Shown here: in pieces, positions 38,706-47,981 of the stretch | Position numbering within the stretch: position 1 is the stretch's first letter | How the letters are laid out: each line of letters begins with the position of its first letter | NCBI RefSeq assembly: GCF_014638355.1 | Contig: NZ_BMFK01000002.1 | Location: 124,001-188,000, forward strand | DNA length: 64,000 bases | Direction: 5' to 3' | DNA from: Priestia taiwanensis | GTDB lineage: Bacteria; Bacillota; Bacilli; Bacillales; Bacillaceae_G | Made by a program: the position numbers and the translations under genes | The notes under the pieces: generated by a model | What the model saw: only the letters and a program-made list of their open reading frames with translations | What the model was told of the DNA's origin: nothing | Database searches by the model: none

Positions 38706-39122
38706 TTAAATATAAAACATATAACCGTGGTCATGATCTTCTGAATGATTTGCTAAATCTTCTAATGTTGTACTATCTAACACTTCTTTCACCGCATCTC
38801 GTACACGTAGCCATAATTCTCGCTTCGCTGGTTCTTCTTCATCTAAGAATTCAACCACGCTAATCGGCCCTTCCAATGTTCGAATTACATCACCTGCTGT
38901 AATATTCGTAGGCTCATCAGCTAACATATATCCTCCGTATGCACCACGAATACTCTTGACTAATCGTGCATTACGCAGTGGTGAAACAATTTGTTCTAAA
39001 TAATGCTCTGACAAATTGTTTCCTTGTGCAATTGATTTTAGAGAAACAGGTCCTTCTCCGTACTTTTTCGCTAATTCAATCATAATTGTTAATCCGTATC
39101 TACCTTTTGTTGAAATTTTCAT
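38706..39122 (-). CDS. cymR: CymR, Rrf2-family cysteine metabolism repressor
   Basis: 138 aa. Winged HTH MKISTKGRYGLTIMIELAKKYGEGPVSLKSIAQ followed by LSEHYLEQIVSPLRNARLVKSIRGAYGGYMLA, the Rrf2 fold. In B. subtilis CymR with CysK represses cysteine-synthesis genes including mccAB (present in this window). Position before iscS-mnmA matches. It lacks the Fe-S cysteine triad seen in IscR, as expected for CymR. ATG after GAGGTG. Confidence 0.92.
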   Translation of the reverse strand: MKISTKGRYGLTIMIELAKKYGEGPVSLKSIAQGNNLSEHYLEQIVSPLRNARLVKSIRGAYGGYMLADEPTNITAGDVIRTLEGPISVVEFLDEEEPAKRELWLRVRDAVKEVLDSTTLEDLANHSEDHDHGYMFYI

Positions 39123-39396
39123 CTTTCTTCACCTCAAATCACTTATTTTATATGTACACACTATACTCCGTTCTAATTAAAACAGACATCCAACAGAAGA
39201 ACCTACCCATAGGTAGATGTCTTTTCTATGATGAAACATTACATAAAAAACGTACCTTTAACTTTATTATTATACCATAATAAGACGAAAAACCGAATAT
39301 CATTCGATTTTTCCCCATCTATCCGTAAAAAGATTTGTAGTTGCTTCTTCTATTTATTTCTCGTAAGCTAAAAGAAAAAAGTTAGGAGCCATTCGT
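39123..39396. promoter_or_regulatory. cymR-rarA divergent intergenic region
   Basis: About 270 bases holding both promoters. A nested hairpin CTACC/GGTAG within longer AGACATC/GATGTCT arms (around 39184-39222) lies nearer cymR. No ORF with a ribosome site. I cannot fix the hexamers. Confidence 0.4.
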
Positions 39397-40662
39397 ATGA
39401 ATCAACCACTCGCCTATCGTATGCGCCCAACCACTATTCACGACGTCATCGGACAAGAACATTTAGTTGGCGACGGAAAAATCATTCGACGGATGGTAGA
39501 TGCAAAACATTTACAATCCATGATTTTGTATGGGCCACCAGGTGTCGGAAAAACATCGATTGCACGAGCAATAGCAGGAAGCACAGGGACTGCTTTCCGT
39601 ATGTTAAATGCCGTCATGAATAACAAGAAGGACATGGAAATTGTTGTTGCAGAAGCCAAAATGTCTAGAAAGCTAATCTTAATTCTTGATGAAGTGCATA
39701 GACTAGATAAAGCAAAACAGGACTATTTACTCCCATTTTTAGAAAACGGGCTTATTACCCTTATCGGTGCAACGACAAGTAATCCATATCACGCAATTAA
39801 CTCTGCGATACGTAGCCGTTGTCAAATATTCGAATTACATAGCCTAGATCCAGAAGATATTGAGATAGGTCTAAAACGTGCTATCACTGTAGAAGAAGAG
39901 AGACTAGAAAACGGAAAAATCATTGTTGAAGATACTGCTCTTAGCCATTTTTCAATAGCTTGTAACGGCGATATTCGTTCTGCCTACAACGCATTGGAAC
40001 TTGCCATGTTATCGACACCTATTAATGAACAAGCAGAGATTATCATTACATTACCAATTGCCGAGGAATGCTTACAGAAGAAAAGCTTTTCACACGACAA
40101 AGATGGTGATTCTCACTACGATGTTCTATCTGCCTTCCAAAAGTCTATTCGAGGTAGCGATGTAGATGCATCCTTGCACTACCTTGCTAGACTTATTGAG
40201 GCAGGCGATTTAACAAGCATCGCTAGGCGCCTACTCGTTATTGCATATGAGGATATAGGCCTAGCAAATTTACAAGCAGGTCCACGAGCTTTGGCTGCCA
40301 TTGAAGTTGCAGAGCGAATCGGTTTCCCAGAAGCCAGAATTCCTTTAGCTAATATCGTCATCGAACTGTGTCTTTCTCCCAAATCTAACTCAGCATACAA
40401 AGCAATTAATGAAGCCTTGAGCGACATTAGAAAAGGCAGTCTTGGGGATATCCCTTCGCACATTCGGGATGCCCATTACAGAGGAGCAGAAGAATTAGGA
40501 CGTGGTATTGGTTATTTGTATCCACATGATTATCCAAACGGCTGGGTGAAACAACAATACTTACCTGACCGCCTAAAATCAAAACACTATTATGAACCGA
40601 AAGAAACAAATAAAACAGAGCAATTATTTGCCTCTATTTACAAAAAGTTAAAAAATAACTGA
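39397..40662 (+). CDS. rarA: RarA/MgsA AAA+ ATPase (YrvN)
   Basis: 421 aa clamp-loader-like AAA+ protein active at stalled replication forks. MRPTTIHDVIGQEHL at the start, Walker A YGPPGVGKTS (~45-54), Walker B LILDEVHRLD, sensor TTSNPYHAIN, and the MgsA C-terminal tetramerisation part with NGWVKQQYLPD. ATG after TAGGAG. Divergent from cymR as in B. subtilis yrvN. Confidence 0.95.
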   Translation: MNQPLAYRMRPTTIHDVIGQEHLVGDGKIIRRMVDAKHLQSMILYGPPGVGKTSIARAIAGSTGTAFRMLNAVMNNKKDMEIVVAEAKMSRKLILILDEVHRLDKAKQDYLLPFLENGLITLIGATTSNPYHAINSAIRSRCQIFELHSLDPEDIEIGLKRAITVEEERLENGKIIVEDTALSHFSIACNGDIRSAYNALELAMLSTPINEQAEIIITLPIAEECLQKKSFSHDKDGDSHYDVLSAFQKSIRGSDVDASLHYLARLIEAGDLTSIARRLLVIAYEDIGLANLQAGPRALAAIEVAERIGFPEARIPLANIVIELCLSPKSNSAYKAINEALSDIRKGSLGDIPSHIRDAHYRGAEELGRGIGYLYPHDYPNGWVKQQYLPDRLKSKHYYEPKETNKTEQLFASIYKKLKNN

Positions 40663-40755
40663 AAACCCTTACTTTTATCCTTTCATATGCCGTATAATAA
40701 TCTTATCATATCTATATGTATAGTTGTGTGATTAACAGCTACAGGGGGAACGCGT

Positions 40756-41211
40756 ATGTCATATTGCTCAATGACAAAAACAATTAAGCAAGCCAATTTA
40801 AATGTAGAATCAGTGAAAGAAGAATTACTTTCCGAGTTAAGCAAAGAGCTAACATGCAGCGTATTATCAAGCGATGCAACTAGCCTTAAAGTACTTATTA
40901 AGCCAATTACCAAGTCAAAGCGATATATGAAGTTAGTTGGCGAATTCACGATTACCCAAACGGACGATGAAACGGCTGTAAAGTTTTTCGGTCAATACAA
41001 GATGACACCAAAAGGATTAGGTTCTATGTTATTCGGCATATTCGTCCTTCCATTAGCTGGAGCTGGGATCTTTGTACTCGCCGCTATCTTCAAAAAAAAT
41101 AACACATGTATGCAAGAGATACACGCTGCACTAAAGAAATCAATGATAGGATTTTATGACGAGGAAACAAGCGAAATAAAAGTAGAGGACTCCCTTCCAC
41201 AAAGCATCTAA
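40756..41211 (+). CDS. Unknown protein with one hydrophobic hairpin
   Basis: 151 aa; I do not recognise it. N-terminal ~75 residues look like an alpha/beta domain (NLNVESVKEELLSELSKEL... KVLIKPITKSKRYMKLV), then a Gly-rich hydrophobic segment (~96-120, GLGSMLFGIFVLPLAGAGIFVLAAIF) and a short acidic tail. ATG preceded by AGGGGGAAC. Between rarA and a strong terminator; likely own promoter. Confidence 0.7.
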   Translation: MSYCSMTKTIKQANLNVESVKEELLSELSKELTCSVLSSDATSLKVLIKPITKSKRYMKLVGEFTITQTDDETAVKFFGQYKMTPKGLGSMLFGIFVLPLAGAGIFVLAAIFKKNNTCMQEIHAALKKSMIGFYDEETSEIKVEDSLPQSI

Positions 41212-41218
41212 GCACAAA

Positions 41219-41250
41219 AAAAGGTATTCAGTTTAAACTGAATACCTTTT
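41219..41250 (+). terminator. Terminator after the unknown gene
   Basis: AAAAGGTATTCAGTTT (41219-41234) and AAACTGAATACCTTTT (41235-41250), perfect palindrome with loop only at its centre; A and T runs allow both directions. Confidence 0.9.
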
Positions 41251-41284
41251 CTATTTATCAGCAGTAGGTTTGCATAAAATGGTT

Positions 41285-41650
41285 ATAAAATAACAAGCAT
41301 ATTTCGTATATGCTCTCCTGATGAAAGCCCTACCTCTCTTTCATCCTTGCGGCTCCACCGGCCGCGCCAGTTGCTTGAATCGAACCAACAAAACAACTAG
41401 TAATATATTCTCAATTGTATATAAACACTTTTACCTTCTTTGTGCCTCTAATCCTAAAATGAATTATTCGTCACTCTTTCTCATCATTGTCAACGTTGCT
41501 GGTATCATACCCGATCGTTTTCAATGTATGCTACATGTTAAATAAGCATGGATTACTTAACCCTCAATATGAATAACTCACTCTGGGTTCTCATGTATCT
41601 AGTTGAAATGAGCGGTTCTCTGTCATTTCGTCACCATTAAGACGGGACAG
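41285..41650 (-). ncRNA. Orphan leader / dispersed-repeat RNA
   Basis: Minus strand transcript candidate. 5' end: hairpin CTGTC-CGTC/GACG-GACAG (around 41618-41649), two short overlapping ORFs (separate entries), AACCC/GGGTT pairing over 41550-41590. 3' end: GCGGC/GCCGC, GATGAAAG/CTTTCATC and a terminal AGCATA/TATGCT hairpin followed by TTGTTATTTT. The last 110 bases in one minus frame read KQLARPVEPQG, a stop, then AFIRRAYTKYACYFIT, strings I associate with many short B. cereus-group ORFs, so a bcr-type repeat is likely. No gene follows. Confidence 0.5.
41553..41626 (-). CDS. Two overlapping leader peptides
   Basis: ORF 1 (41591-41626) codes MTENRSFQLDT after a GGTGA site; its TGA overlaps the ATG of ORF 2 (41553-41594), MRTQSELFILRVK. 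Such ATGA coupling with alternative stems around it resembles attenuation leaders of antibiotic or amino-acid-responsive genes. No regulated gene is present downstream. Confidence 0.4.
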
Positions 41651-41656
41651 TTAATT

Positions 41657-41685
41657 ATAATATCACACTTATATTTATTATGCAA
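41657..41685 (-). promoter_or_regulatory. Promoter of the orphan leader RNA
   Basis: -35 TTGCAT (41680-41685) and -10 TATTAT (41657-41662), spacer 17, immediately after the hydrolase stop codon. Confidence 0.6.
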
Positions 41686-42633
41686 CTACGTTCCCTGCAT
41701 AAATTCAATTTCTTCTAAAAATGCTTCTAAATCTTCTTTATATCGGTCTGGTTCATCTTCGAATAACTTAATATGTTTTGGGTTCTCATACTCGATAAAC
41801 TTTATTTGCTTGCTGTCTTTGTATTGCTCATACATTTGTTGACTACTTGAAATGGGTATCGCTGTATCTCCTTTAGAATGAAGAAGTAGAATTGGCACAT
41901 CAATATACTGCATAGAAAGAACTGGAGATACATCCTCCATCTCATGCCCAACCATCTTTGGCACAATCGAAAGAATAATTGGTGTAAACGGGTAACTCGG
42001 TAATCCGGACCAATGAGGAAGATTCTCCTCTAAATAATCTTCTAGCTCATGAAAACTCGAATCTGCAATAACAAATGCAATATCATCACTTTCTGAACCT
42101 GCTAGTAAAGATGTTGCTGCTCCTTGCGATACTCCGTATAAGCCAATCTCAGCGCTTGGATATTCCGCACGAATATACTGAATAGCACTTAATAAATCAT
42201 GCTTTTCCATTGCACCAATCGTTGTCGTATCTCCATCAGATTCTCCACTATTTCGATAATCAAATGTTAGAACATTAATCCCATTATTTAAAAAAAACTG
42301 ATAGAACTCTAACGTTTTTTCTTTCCAAATTGCTCGATTCCCACCATAACCGTGAGAAACAATAACCCATTTATCACTAGGCTGTTTCGTCTTCATTGAC
42401 CAACCTCTTAGCTGTACATCATCGTTTATATTTTTGAAAGAAATGCTTTCATATGGAATCCCAGCATCTGCCGGTGAAATATTCACTTCTTTTCTATCAG
42501 GATGTACGAGTGAAGAGCCAATATAATAACTTACCCCCACAACTCCTACCAGTCCTATTACACATATACTAACAATAATACGTATCCATTTTCGTTTCCT
42601 AATAGGTTTCTGTAGCTCTTGGTGGATTTGCAT
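41686..42633 (-). CDS. Membrane-anchored alpha/beta hydrolase
   Basis: 315 aa from ATG 42631-42633 (9 nt after AAAGGAG; the ATG three codons earlier abuts it). N-terminal TM (~18-40), then alpha/beta hydrolase: nucleophile elbow GVSQGA, oxyanion HGYGGN, acid in HSKGDTAIP and histidine in NPKHIKLF. Similar in plan to YqkD and other serine hydrolases facing outside. Substrate unknown. Confidence 0.85.
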   Translation of the reverse strand: MQIHQELQKPIRKRKWIRIIVSICVIGLVGVVGVSYYIGSSLVHPDRKEVNISPADAGIPYESISFKNINDDVQLRGWSMKTKQPSDKWVIVSHGYGGNRAIWKEKTLEFYQFFLNNGINVLTFDYRNSGESDGDTTTIGAMEKHDLLSAIQYIRAEYPSAEIGLYGVSQGAATSLLAGSESDDIAFVIADSSFHELEDYLEENLPHWSGLPSYPFTPIILSIVPKMVGHEMEDVSPVLSMQYIDVPILLLHSKGDTAIPISSSQQMYEQYKDSKQIKFIEYENPKHIKLFEDEPDRYKEDLEAFLEEIEFMQGT

Positions 42634-42642
42634 CTTCTTCAT

Positions 42643-42851
42643 CTCCTTTATTTACAACACCTTGCTTATCATGTAAACTGATTATAACATCAAATTATAT
42701 AACCTGGTACTAATTTTTAACCAAAAAATATACTGACATCATAACGTAACAATAATTTAACGATATACTAAAACAATCACCTGTATAGACAAGGTATAAT
42801 GAAAGTATTAACTTATAATATACATAAACAGACAAAATAATGAAAGAAAAA
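42643..42851. other. Intergenic, hydrolase - glycosyltransferase
   Basis: About 200 AT-rich bases upstream of the hydrolase. I see no ORF or repeat; it should contain the hydrolase promoter. Confidence 0.4.
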
Positions 42852-42872
42852 GGCTAGTGATTGTCACTAACC
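42852..42872 (-). terminator. Glycosyltransferase terminator
   Basis: GGCTAGTGA (42852-42860) and TCACTAACC (42864-42872), minus exit TTTTTC. Confidence 0.8.
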
Positions 42873-42879
42873 TCTCTAC

Positions 42880-44241
42880 TTACACACATTCTAATTCGTT
42901 ATCTAATTCACTTTCGTCAACGTTTCTAGTATGTTTCGTATGTGCCCATACTGTATTTTTACGTTTAAACAGTCCTACGATCGTTACTGGAATCCATGTT
43001 AGACCGAAGATGAATGATACAACTAACCAATGGATTTTGCTGATTTTCTTCTCTAAGTAAATCGCAATAATTGGTAATAATAAGTTACTTGCAATAAAGA
43101 TAACATAAATTACCGGATGAATCGAATCAAAACTCTTTACAATCGCTTCTTTTAATGATTCGGCACTTCCAGCTGTTAAAAATGTAACTGCAGTCATTAA
43201 CATAAAGAAGCCTACTAATACATAGTTAAGTGGACCAAGTAAGTACATTGCCGAATCGAACGGAACAAGACTACGCGTACGCACAGCTTGTTTAATTAAT
43301 GGCCATGCATAACGAATTGCACAATCAAAATGACCAGCCATCCAACGAACACGTTGACGCATACTTGCAACTAAACCAAGCGGCTTTTCATCAAACGTAA
43401 CAGCGTCATGAGCCCACGACACGCGTTTGCCCGTTTCTAAAATGTAACGTTGTGTAAACTCTAAATCCTCGGTTAAAGATGTTGCTCTCCAGCCAATTTC
43501 TTTTAGCACTTTCGTTGTTACCATTAATCCTGTACCACCTAGTTGTGAACTTAGACCTAAGTTATCACGTCCTAATTGATACATACGGTTTGTGGACCAA
43601 TATACGAAAGCATAAGATTTAGTTACCCATGTATCAGCTGGATTTTTAGAATCCAAGTATCCTTGTACAACCTCATAACCATCTTCTAATTTCGCATTCA
43701 TTACATTTAAGAAATCTCGAGATGCCATGTTATCCGCATCGAATACAACAACTGCATCATATGCCTTACCATACTTCTCCATATCCCATAATTTCCCAAA
43801 CATCCACTCTAATCCGAATCCTTTACCACGTAATGTATCGTCAAAACGCTCCATCGCATTTCCACCATTGCGGCGAACCACTTCAGCTGTTTTGTCCGTA
43901 CAGTTATCACAGATAACATATACATCGTATAATTCTTTTGGATAATTTTGTTTCTTTAAATTTCGAACAATTCCACCAACTACCGCTTCTTCATTATGAG
44001 CAGCAACTAATACCGCAAAGCGATTCTTTGGTTTAACTAATTCTGTCTTTTTCCATTTACGTAAACCTACGTATCCTAAGACACCATTATATATTGCCGT
44101 GAATAACATAAACGCTTGAACAGCCATTAATAATGTTTTTCCGAGGACAATAAACGACCACGTAACATCGTTTGAGATAATATAAGTTACACCAAAAATG
44201 GCGGCTAATATTACCAACAATCCTAGAAAAAATTTCCTCAT
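42880..44241 (-). CDS. Membrane GT2 glycosyltransferase
   Basis: 453 aa processive-type family 2 glycosyltransferase. Two N-terminal TM helices, VLVAAHNEEAVV, DADN (nucleotide-sugar/metal site), TEDLEF (catalytic Asp) and RQRVRW (QxxRW, product binding), then four TM helices at the C-terminus. The plan resembles hyaluronan or poly-GlcNAc synthases; the polymer is unknown, and no export or modification genes adjoin. A promoter with a 16-nt spacer lies ~220 nt upstream, leaving a long 5' UTR. Confidence 0.86.
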   Translation of the reverse strand: MRKFFLGLLVILAAIFGVTYIISNDVTWSFIVLGKTLLMAVQAFMLFTAIYNGVLGYVGLRKWKKTELVKPKNRFAVLVAAHNEEAVVGGIVRNLKKQNYPKELYDVYVICDNCTDKTAEVVRRNGGNAMERFDDTLRGKGFGLEWMFGKLWDMEKYGKAYDAVVVFDADNMASRDFLNVMNAKLEDGYEVVQGYLDSKNPADTWVTKSYAFVYWSTNRMYQLGRDNLGLSSQLGGTGLMVTTKVLKEIGWRATSLTEDLEFTQRYILETGKRVSWAHDAVTFDEKPLGLVASMRQRVRWMAGHFDCAIRYAWPLIKQAVRTRSLVPFDSAMYLLGPLNYVLVGFFMLMTAVTFLTAGSAESLKEAIVKSFDSIHPVIYVIFIASNLLLPIIAIYLEKKISKIHWLVVSFIFGLTWIPVTIVGLFKRKNTVWAHTKHTRNVDESELDNELECV

Positions 44242-44859
44242 TTCTTATTTCCTCCCCAATAATTGAGTTGAAATCATATACACAAGTGAAACAACATTCG
44301 AAAATGATGCACATACTATGCCAATTCTTCTTTTCCCTCGTTCTAAAAAGTCGTACTTACATGTGCATATTCTTCTTTAATCTACTAAACCGTTTCTTTT
44401 CTAGATGATAAACACACTACCACGCAATTCTACATGAAAGTGTATCTATTCGTCAATGACCATTATCACATAATAGCATAATAAATTCCTTTTTCAAGGT
44501 AAAAATAAAAGATAAGCCATCGAATTTCTCCACTAGTGAACATGTTATTATAATACTTTACTATTTAAAATGTCCATATACAATAAATCATATTCTTCTA
44601 TGTATTTTTTCCCACAAGGGATGTAATGGACCTTTCATCCCTTTTCCCAGTAAGAAACCCACCTTCATATTTAAGAAATCATTGAACATTAGGCGGGATA
44701 ATCTACATATGTGAATCTGTCATCATTTTTCATTATTACCTCTTCCTAATAGAGGTAAACATTACTAAAATCATTTTGCTATAAATTCAAACTTATTCTC
44801 CATACTATACAATATACTTTTTCTTTTTGCATCACTATTTTTCCTGCAAATTGTAAAAC
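44242..44859. other. Long intergenic region, GT2 5' UTR and DUF350 3' side
   Basis: GT2 promoter: minus -35 TTGAAA (44492-44497) and -10 TATTAT (44470-44475), spacer 16. Beyond it, AAGGGATG/CATCCCTT arms (about 44617-44642) form a hairpin and ACCTCT/AGAGGT another (around 44740-44757). No ORF with a ribosome site. The rest is AT-rich and featureless to me. Confidence 0.5.
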
Positions 44860-45267
44860 TTAATATGTCAAGCTACCTGCAATAACGAGACCTACCGCAA
44901 TTGAAATAGAAAATAAAGATAAGCCAACTGCAACATTTCCTTCTTCCACCTTTTTTGCTAAGTTTGTCTTTGGTGTAAAAATATACTCGATTACTACGTA
45001 CACAACAATTTGTGTCACGATTCCAATACATCCCCAAATGAGGGCGTCTTTCACATCTAAACTATTGCTAAAAGCACTATAAATAACGATTGCTAACCCA
45101 AGTACTTTTCCATATAACTTCAGAGCTACCGCAACATTTCCTTCGTTAATAAGCTTCACTTCTGAAAATTTAGTTGTCAAACTGAATAAGATAGCTCCAA
45201 TTAATAATAATATCCCGCCAACAGAAACATAAATCGCGAAGTCAGTGAAATTTTGTATGTACTCCAT
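44860..45267 (-). CDS. DUF350 membrane protein
   Basis: 135 aa with four TM helices in two homologous pairs, each pair bounded by an EGNVAVALKLYG / EGNVAVGLSLFS motif, the internal duplication typical of DUF350/YjfL (UPF0719). Function unknown. ATG after GGGGAGAAG. It stands alone between two large non-coding stretches. Confidence 0.85.
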   Translation of the reverse strand: MEYIQNFTDFAIYVSVGGILLLIGAILFSLTTKFSEVKLINEGNVAVALKLYGKVLGLAIVIYSAFSNSLDVKDALIWGCIGIVTQIVVYVVIEYIFTPKTNLAKKVEEGNVAVGLSLFSISIAVGLVIAGSLTY

Positions 45268-45771
45268 TTTTCTTCTCCCCTTACTTATAAATAACCATTA
45301 TAGTTAATTAAACAACAATTTGGCAATCTTTTCAATTTTTCCTGCTGTTTTTATATTTTCCATCTAGATTTTATCACGTTCGTCCATTCATTGTTATGTC
45401 ATTTCCTATATGAATATACATACAGAACGAGAGAATATCTCTCATTTCTATAGGCTATCTACCTTCTACAAATCATATACACGAACTATATATCTTCTTT
45501 TTAGATATGGTAGAGGTGCATGAAAACTCTACCGTGACACGCCAACCTCGCTTACAAATACGCATTGTATCATTGATACGTCCACTATGTACACGAATAA
45601 AAACAAAAGTTGAAGGATACAGAATATGACCATTAAATCCCCCACTACAAACATAACACCAACAGATCAAAAATAAGCGCACGCATTGGTCTATGTGATG
45701 AACACTTGAGCACTCACCTATCTTCTCTATCCATCTCTTCTGTACGCATTCGCTCAGCATACATATATAAC
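45268..45771. other. Non-coding stretch with one possible micro-ORF
   Basis: About 500 bases. The only structure I see is GGTAGAG/CTCTACC (around 45509-45531) and one short hydrophobic ORF (separate entry). A 100-codon minus frame exists (45473-45778) but its composition is not protein-like. Confidence 0.4.
45529..45633 (-). CDS. Possible 34-aa hydrophobic micro-protein
   Basis: ATG at 45631-45633 with GGGGGAT 4 nt upstream; reads MVIFCILQLLFLFVYIVDV and then a short polar tail, one TM helix. A hairpin follows the stop. Size and layout resemble type I toxins or small membrane regulators but nothing proves translation. Confidence 0.2.
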   Translation of the reverse strand: MVIFCILQLLFLFVYIVDVSMIQCVFVSEVGVSR

Positions 45772-45807
45772 AAAACACCAGCCCAAATTATTTTGCGCTG
45801 GTGTTTT
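45772..45807. terminator. nhaC-like gene terminator
   Basis: AAAACACCAGC (45772-45782) and GCTGGTGTTTT (45797-45807); T-runs on both strands, ~55 nt after the antiporter stop on minus. Confidence 0.85.
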
Positions 45808-45862
45808 TCAAGCTCATCTTACTTTCATCGTTACACAAAGTGACGAAAAAAGTTCCCTTTTA

Positions 45863-47236
45863 TCATCGTGTCTTTGTAATTCCAATACCAGTGAAACCTA
45901 AAATCACTGTGATAACTGGACATAACAAGCAGAAGAATGCAAATGGCAAGTATTCCATTGTCGGAACTCCTAACGTCGCAGTTAGAAACACTCCACTTAC
46001 TCCCCACGGAACAAGAGGATTTATTACCGTTCCAGCGTCTTCTAATACGCGTGACAGATTCTTCGGATGTAAGTCTAATTCTTGGAACTTCTCTGCGTAT
46101 GCTTTTCCTGTCAAAATAATCGACAAGTATTGCTCCCCTAATATGAAATTAATTCCCATTGCCGTACATGCTGTTGAAAGAACTAATTTCCCTGTCGTAT
46201 TCACTAAGCTTGAAATAGCATGTACAAGTTGAGCAATAATTCCTAATTCAATCAACAGACCTCCCATTCCAAGCGAAAGGAGAATAAGGGATACCGACCA
46301 CATCATACTTTGAATACCACCACGTGTTAACAGTGCATCCACATCAGCTACACCTGTTTGTGATTTAACACCATCTTGCATAATAGATACTAGCTGTTGC
46401 ATTGTCGTTTCTGGCTGGAATACAAAGATTAAGATTACTCCTGATAAAATCCCTACAAGTAGTGTTGGAATAGCAGGGATTTTTCGCCATGCAAAAACAA
46501 ATAATAATAGCGGTCCAATTAATGTAATTGGTGAAATAATTGAATACTCACGTAGAGTATCTTGGAACAAGGTCAATTCAACCGTCGTTTCACTCGATAC
46601 ATTCATTCCAACGATAAAGAATAAAATAAACGAAATAACGAAAGCTGGAATCGTTGTCCACATCATATTTTTAATATGTTCAAACATATCTGCCCCAGCA
46701 ACTGCTGGTGAAAGGTTCGTCGTATCTGATAACGGGGACATCTTATCTCCAAAGAAAGCTCCTGAAATAATCGCTCCAGCTACAATTGCTAAATCATACC
46801 CTAATGCACCGCCCATTCCAATAAATGCGATACCAACCGTCGCTGCTGTCGTAAACGCACTACCTATACTTGTTCCAACAATAGCACAGACAACAAATAC
46901 TGTTACTAAGAAAAAGTCTCGCGAGACAAATTCAAATCCATATACAATCATCGTTGGAATTGTTCCACTTGCTACCCAAACACCAATTAGCACACCGATT
47001 AAAATAAAAATAAAAATCGGGACAATACCAGAGGAAATCCCCTCTCTCATTCCTTTATCCATTACAGACCATGAAACACGCTTAACAAATCCAAACCCTA
47101 ACGTCACCATAAATGCAAATAAAATCGGAATATGTGGCGGTGCTTTTAGTCCAATAATAAAGTACCCAATCATTCCTAAAATAAAGACAAGTAATACTAC
47201 CGATTCTACTTTTGATGCAATATGTTTCTTCTCCAT
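45863..47236 (-). CDS. NhaC-family antiporter, probable tyrosine transporter
   Basis: 457 aa, about eleven to twelve TM segments; NhaC-family regions GTSIGSAFTTAATVGIAF, FFGDKMSPLSDTTNLSPAVAG and INPLVPWGVSGVF are clear. The annotated family is Na+/H+ antiport (some members exchange malate/lactate), but here three tandem tyrosine T-boxes control it, so import of tyrosine is inferred. ATG after GAGGAGG. Ends at a strong terminator. Confidence 0.87.
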   Translation of the reverse strand: MEKKHIASKVESVVLLVFILGMIGYFIIGLKAPPHIPILFAFMVTLGFGFVKRVSWSVMDKGMREGISSGIVPIFIFILIGVLIGVWVASGTIPTMIVYGFEFVSRDFFLVTVFVVCAIVGTSIGSAFTTAATVGIAFIGMGGALGYDLAIVAGAIISGAFFGDKMSPLSDTTNLSPAVAGADMFEHIKNMMWTTIPAFVISFILFFIVGMNVSSETTVELTLFQDTLREYSIISPITLIGPLLLFVFAWRKIPAIPTLLVGILSGVILIFVFQPETTMQQLVSIMQDGVKSQTGVADVDALLTRGGIQSMMWSVSLILLSLGMGGLLIELGIIAQLVHAISSLVNTTGKLVLSTACTAMGINFILGEQYLSIILTGKAYAEKFQELDLHPKNLSRVLEDAGTVINPLVPWGVSGVFLTATLGVPTMEYLPFAFFCLLCPVITVILGFTGIGITKTR

Positions 47237-47387
47237 TTTTTCTCCTCCTCTAGATCCACTTATCTACCTTACGTTTCCTTCATCACGCCAATATCGCGCT
47301 AGTCCCCCAGCATCTTGATATATCTTTACCATTATTTATTCCCTCTCTTTTTATACATTTTCATCTCTTCTCTGTATCATTCGTCAA

Positions 47388-47650
47388 AATAAAAAGTCGT
47401 CCCTGCTTTATTCAGCAGGGACGACAATAATCGCGGTACCACCCTAATTATAGACACACTTCGCACGTATCTATCTCTTCTTTTCATAACGGTTTTCCCG
47501 TCTTTCACTACTTGTTCTCACGTTCGCAAAAGATGCTCAAGGACGTAATTCATGATTTACCTTTGTACTGATTCGCACCTACCATCAGCTCTCTGTTACA
47601 GGGAAATAATCACTACTTCTTCCTATCTTCGCTTTCCTCTATTCAATTAT
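47388..47650 (-). promoter_or_regulatory. Tyrosine T-box 3 (proximal to the antiporter)
   Basis: Minus strand: Stem I with AGAGAGCTGATGG, a specifier region GAATTACGTCC giving TAC (Tyr), T-box AGGGTGGTACCGCG (47432-47445) and terminator GTCGTCCCTGCT/AGCAGGGACGAC (47396-47425) with TTTTT. Nearly identical to T-box 2. Confidence 0.93.
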
Positions 47651-47667
47651 ATGGTACAGGGAAAATA

Positions 47668-47935
47668 AAAAAACGCCCCTGCTATACTAGCAGGGACGAC
47701 AATATCGCGGTACCACCCTAATTATAGACACACTTCGCACGTATCTATCTCTTCTTTTCATAACGGTTTTCCCGTCTTTCACTACTTGTTCTCACGTTCG
47801 CAAAAGATGCTCAAGGACGTAATTCATGATCTACCTTTGTACTGGTTCACACCTACCACCAGCTCTCTGTTACAGGGAAATAGTCACTACTTCTTCCTAT
47901 CTTCGCTTTCCTCTATTCAATTTACATATATATTT
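47668..47935 (-). promoter_or_regulatory. Tyrosine T-box 2
   Basis: Same order of parts: AGAGAGCTGGTGG, specifier TAC, T-box 47706-47719, terminator CGTCCCTGCTAG/TAGCAGGGGCG (47674-47697) with TTTTTTT. Over ~200 bases it differs from T-box 3 at only a handful of positions. Confidence 0.93.
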
Positions 47936-47981
47936 TTCATTTATTTGGTTAACGGCCGTCTTCCTTAAAACACGAGACAAA

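Noticed and set aside
41321-41545. 74-codon plus-strand ORF in the orphan RNA region
   Set aside because: Composition is not protein-like and the opposite strand has promoter, stems and terminator.
41285-41650. tmRNA, RNase P or 6S RNA identity for the structured region
   Set aside because: Size is near that of tmRNA but there is no tRNA-like end with CCA and none of the conserved cores I know.
45473-45778. 101-codon minus-strand ORF
   Set aside because: Cys-rich, unlike any family, no ribosome site; the terminator at 45772 overlaps its start.
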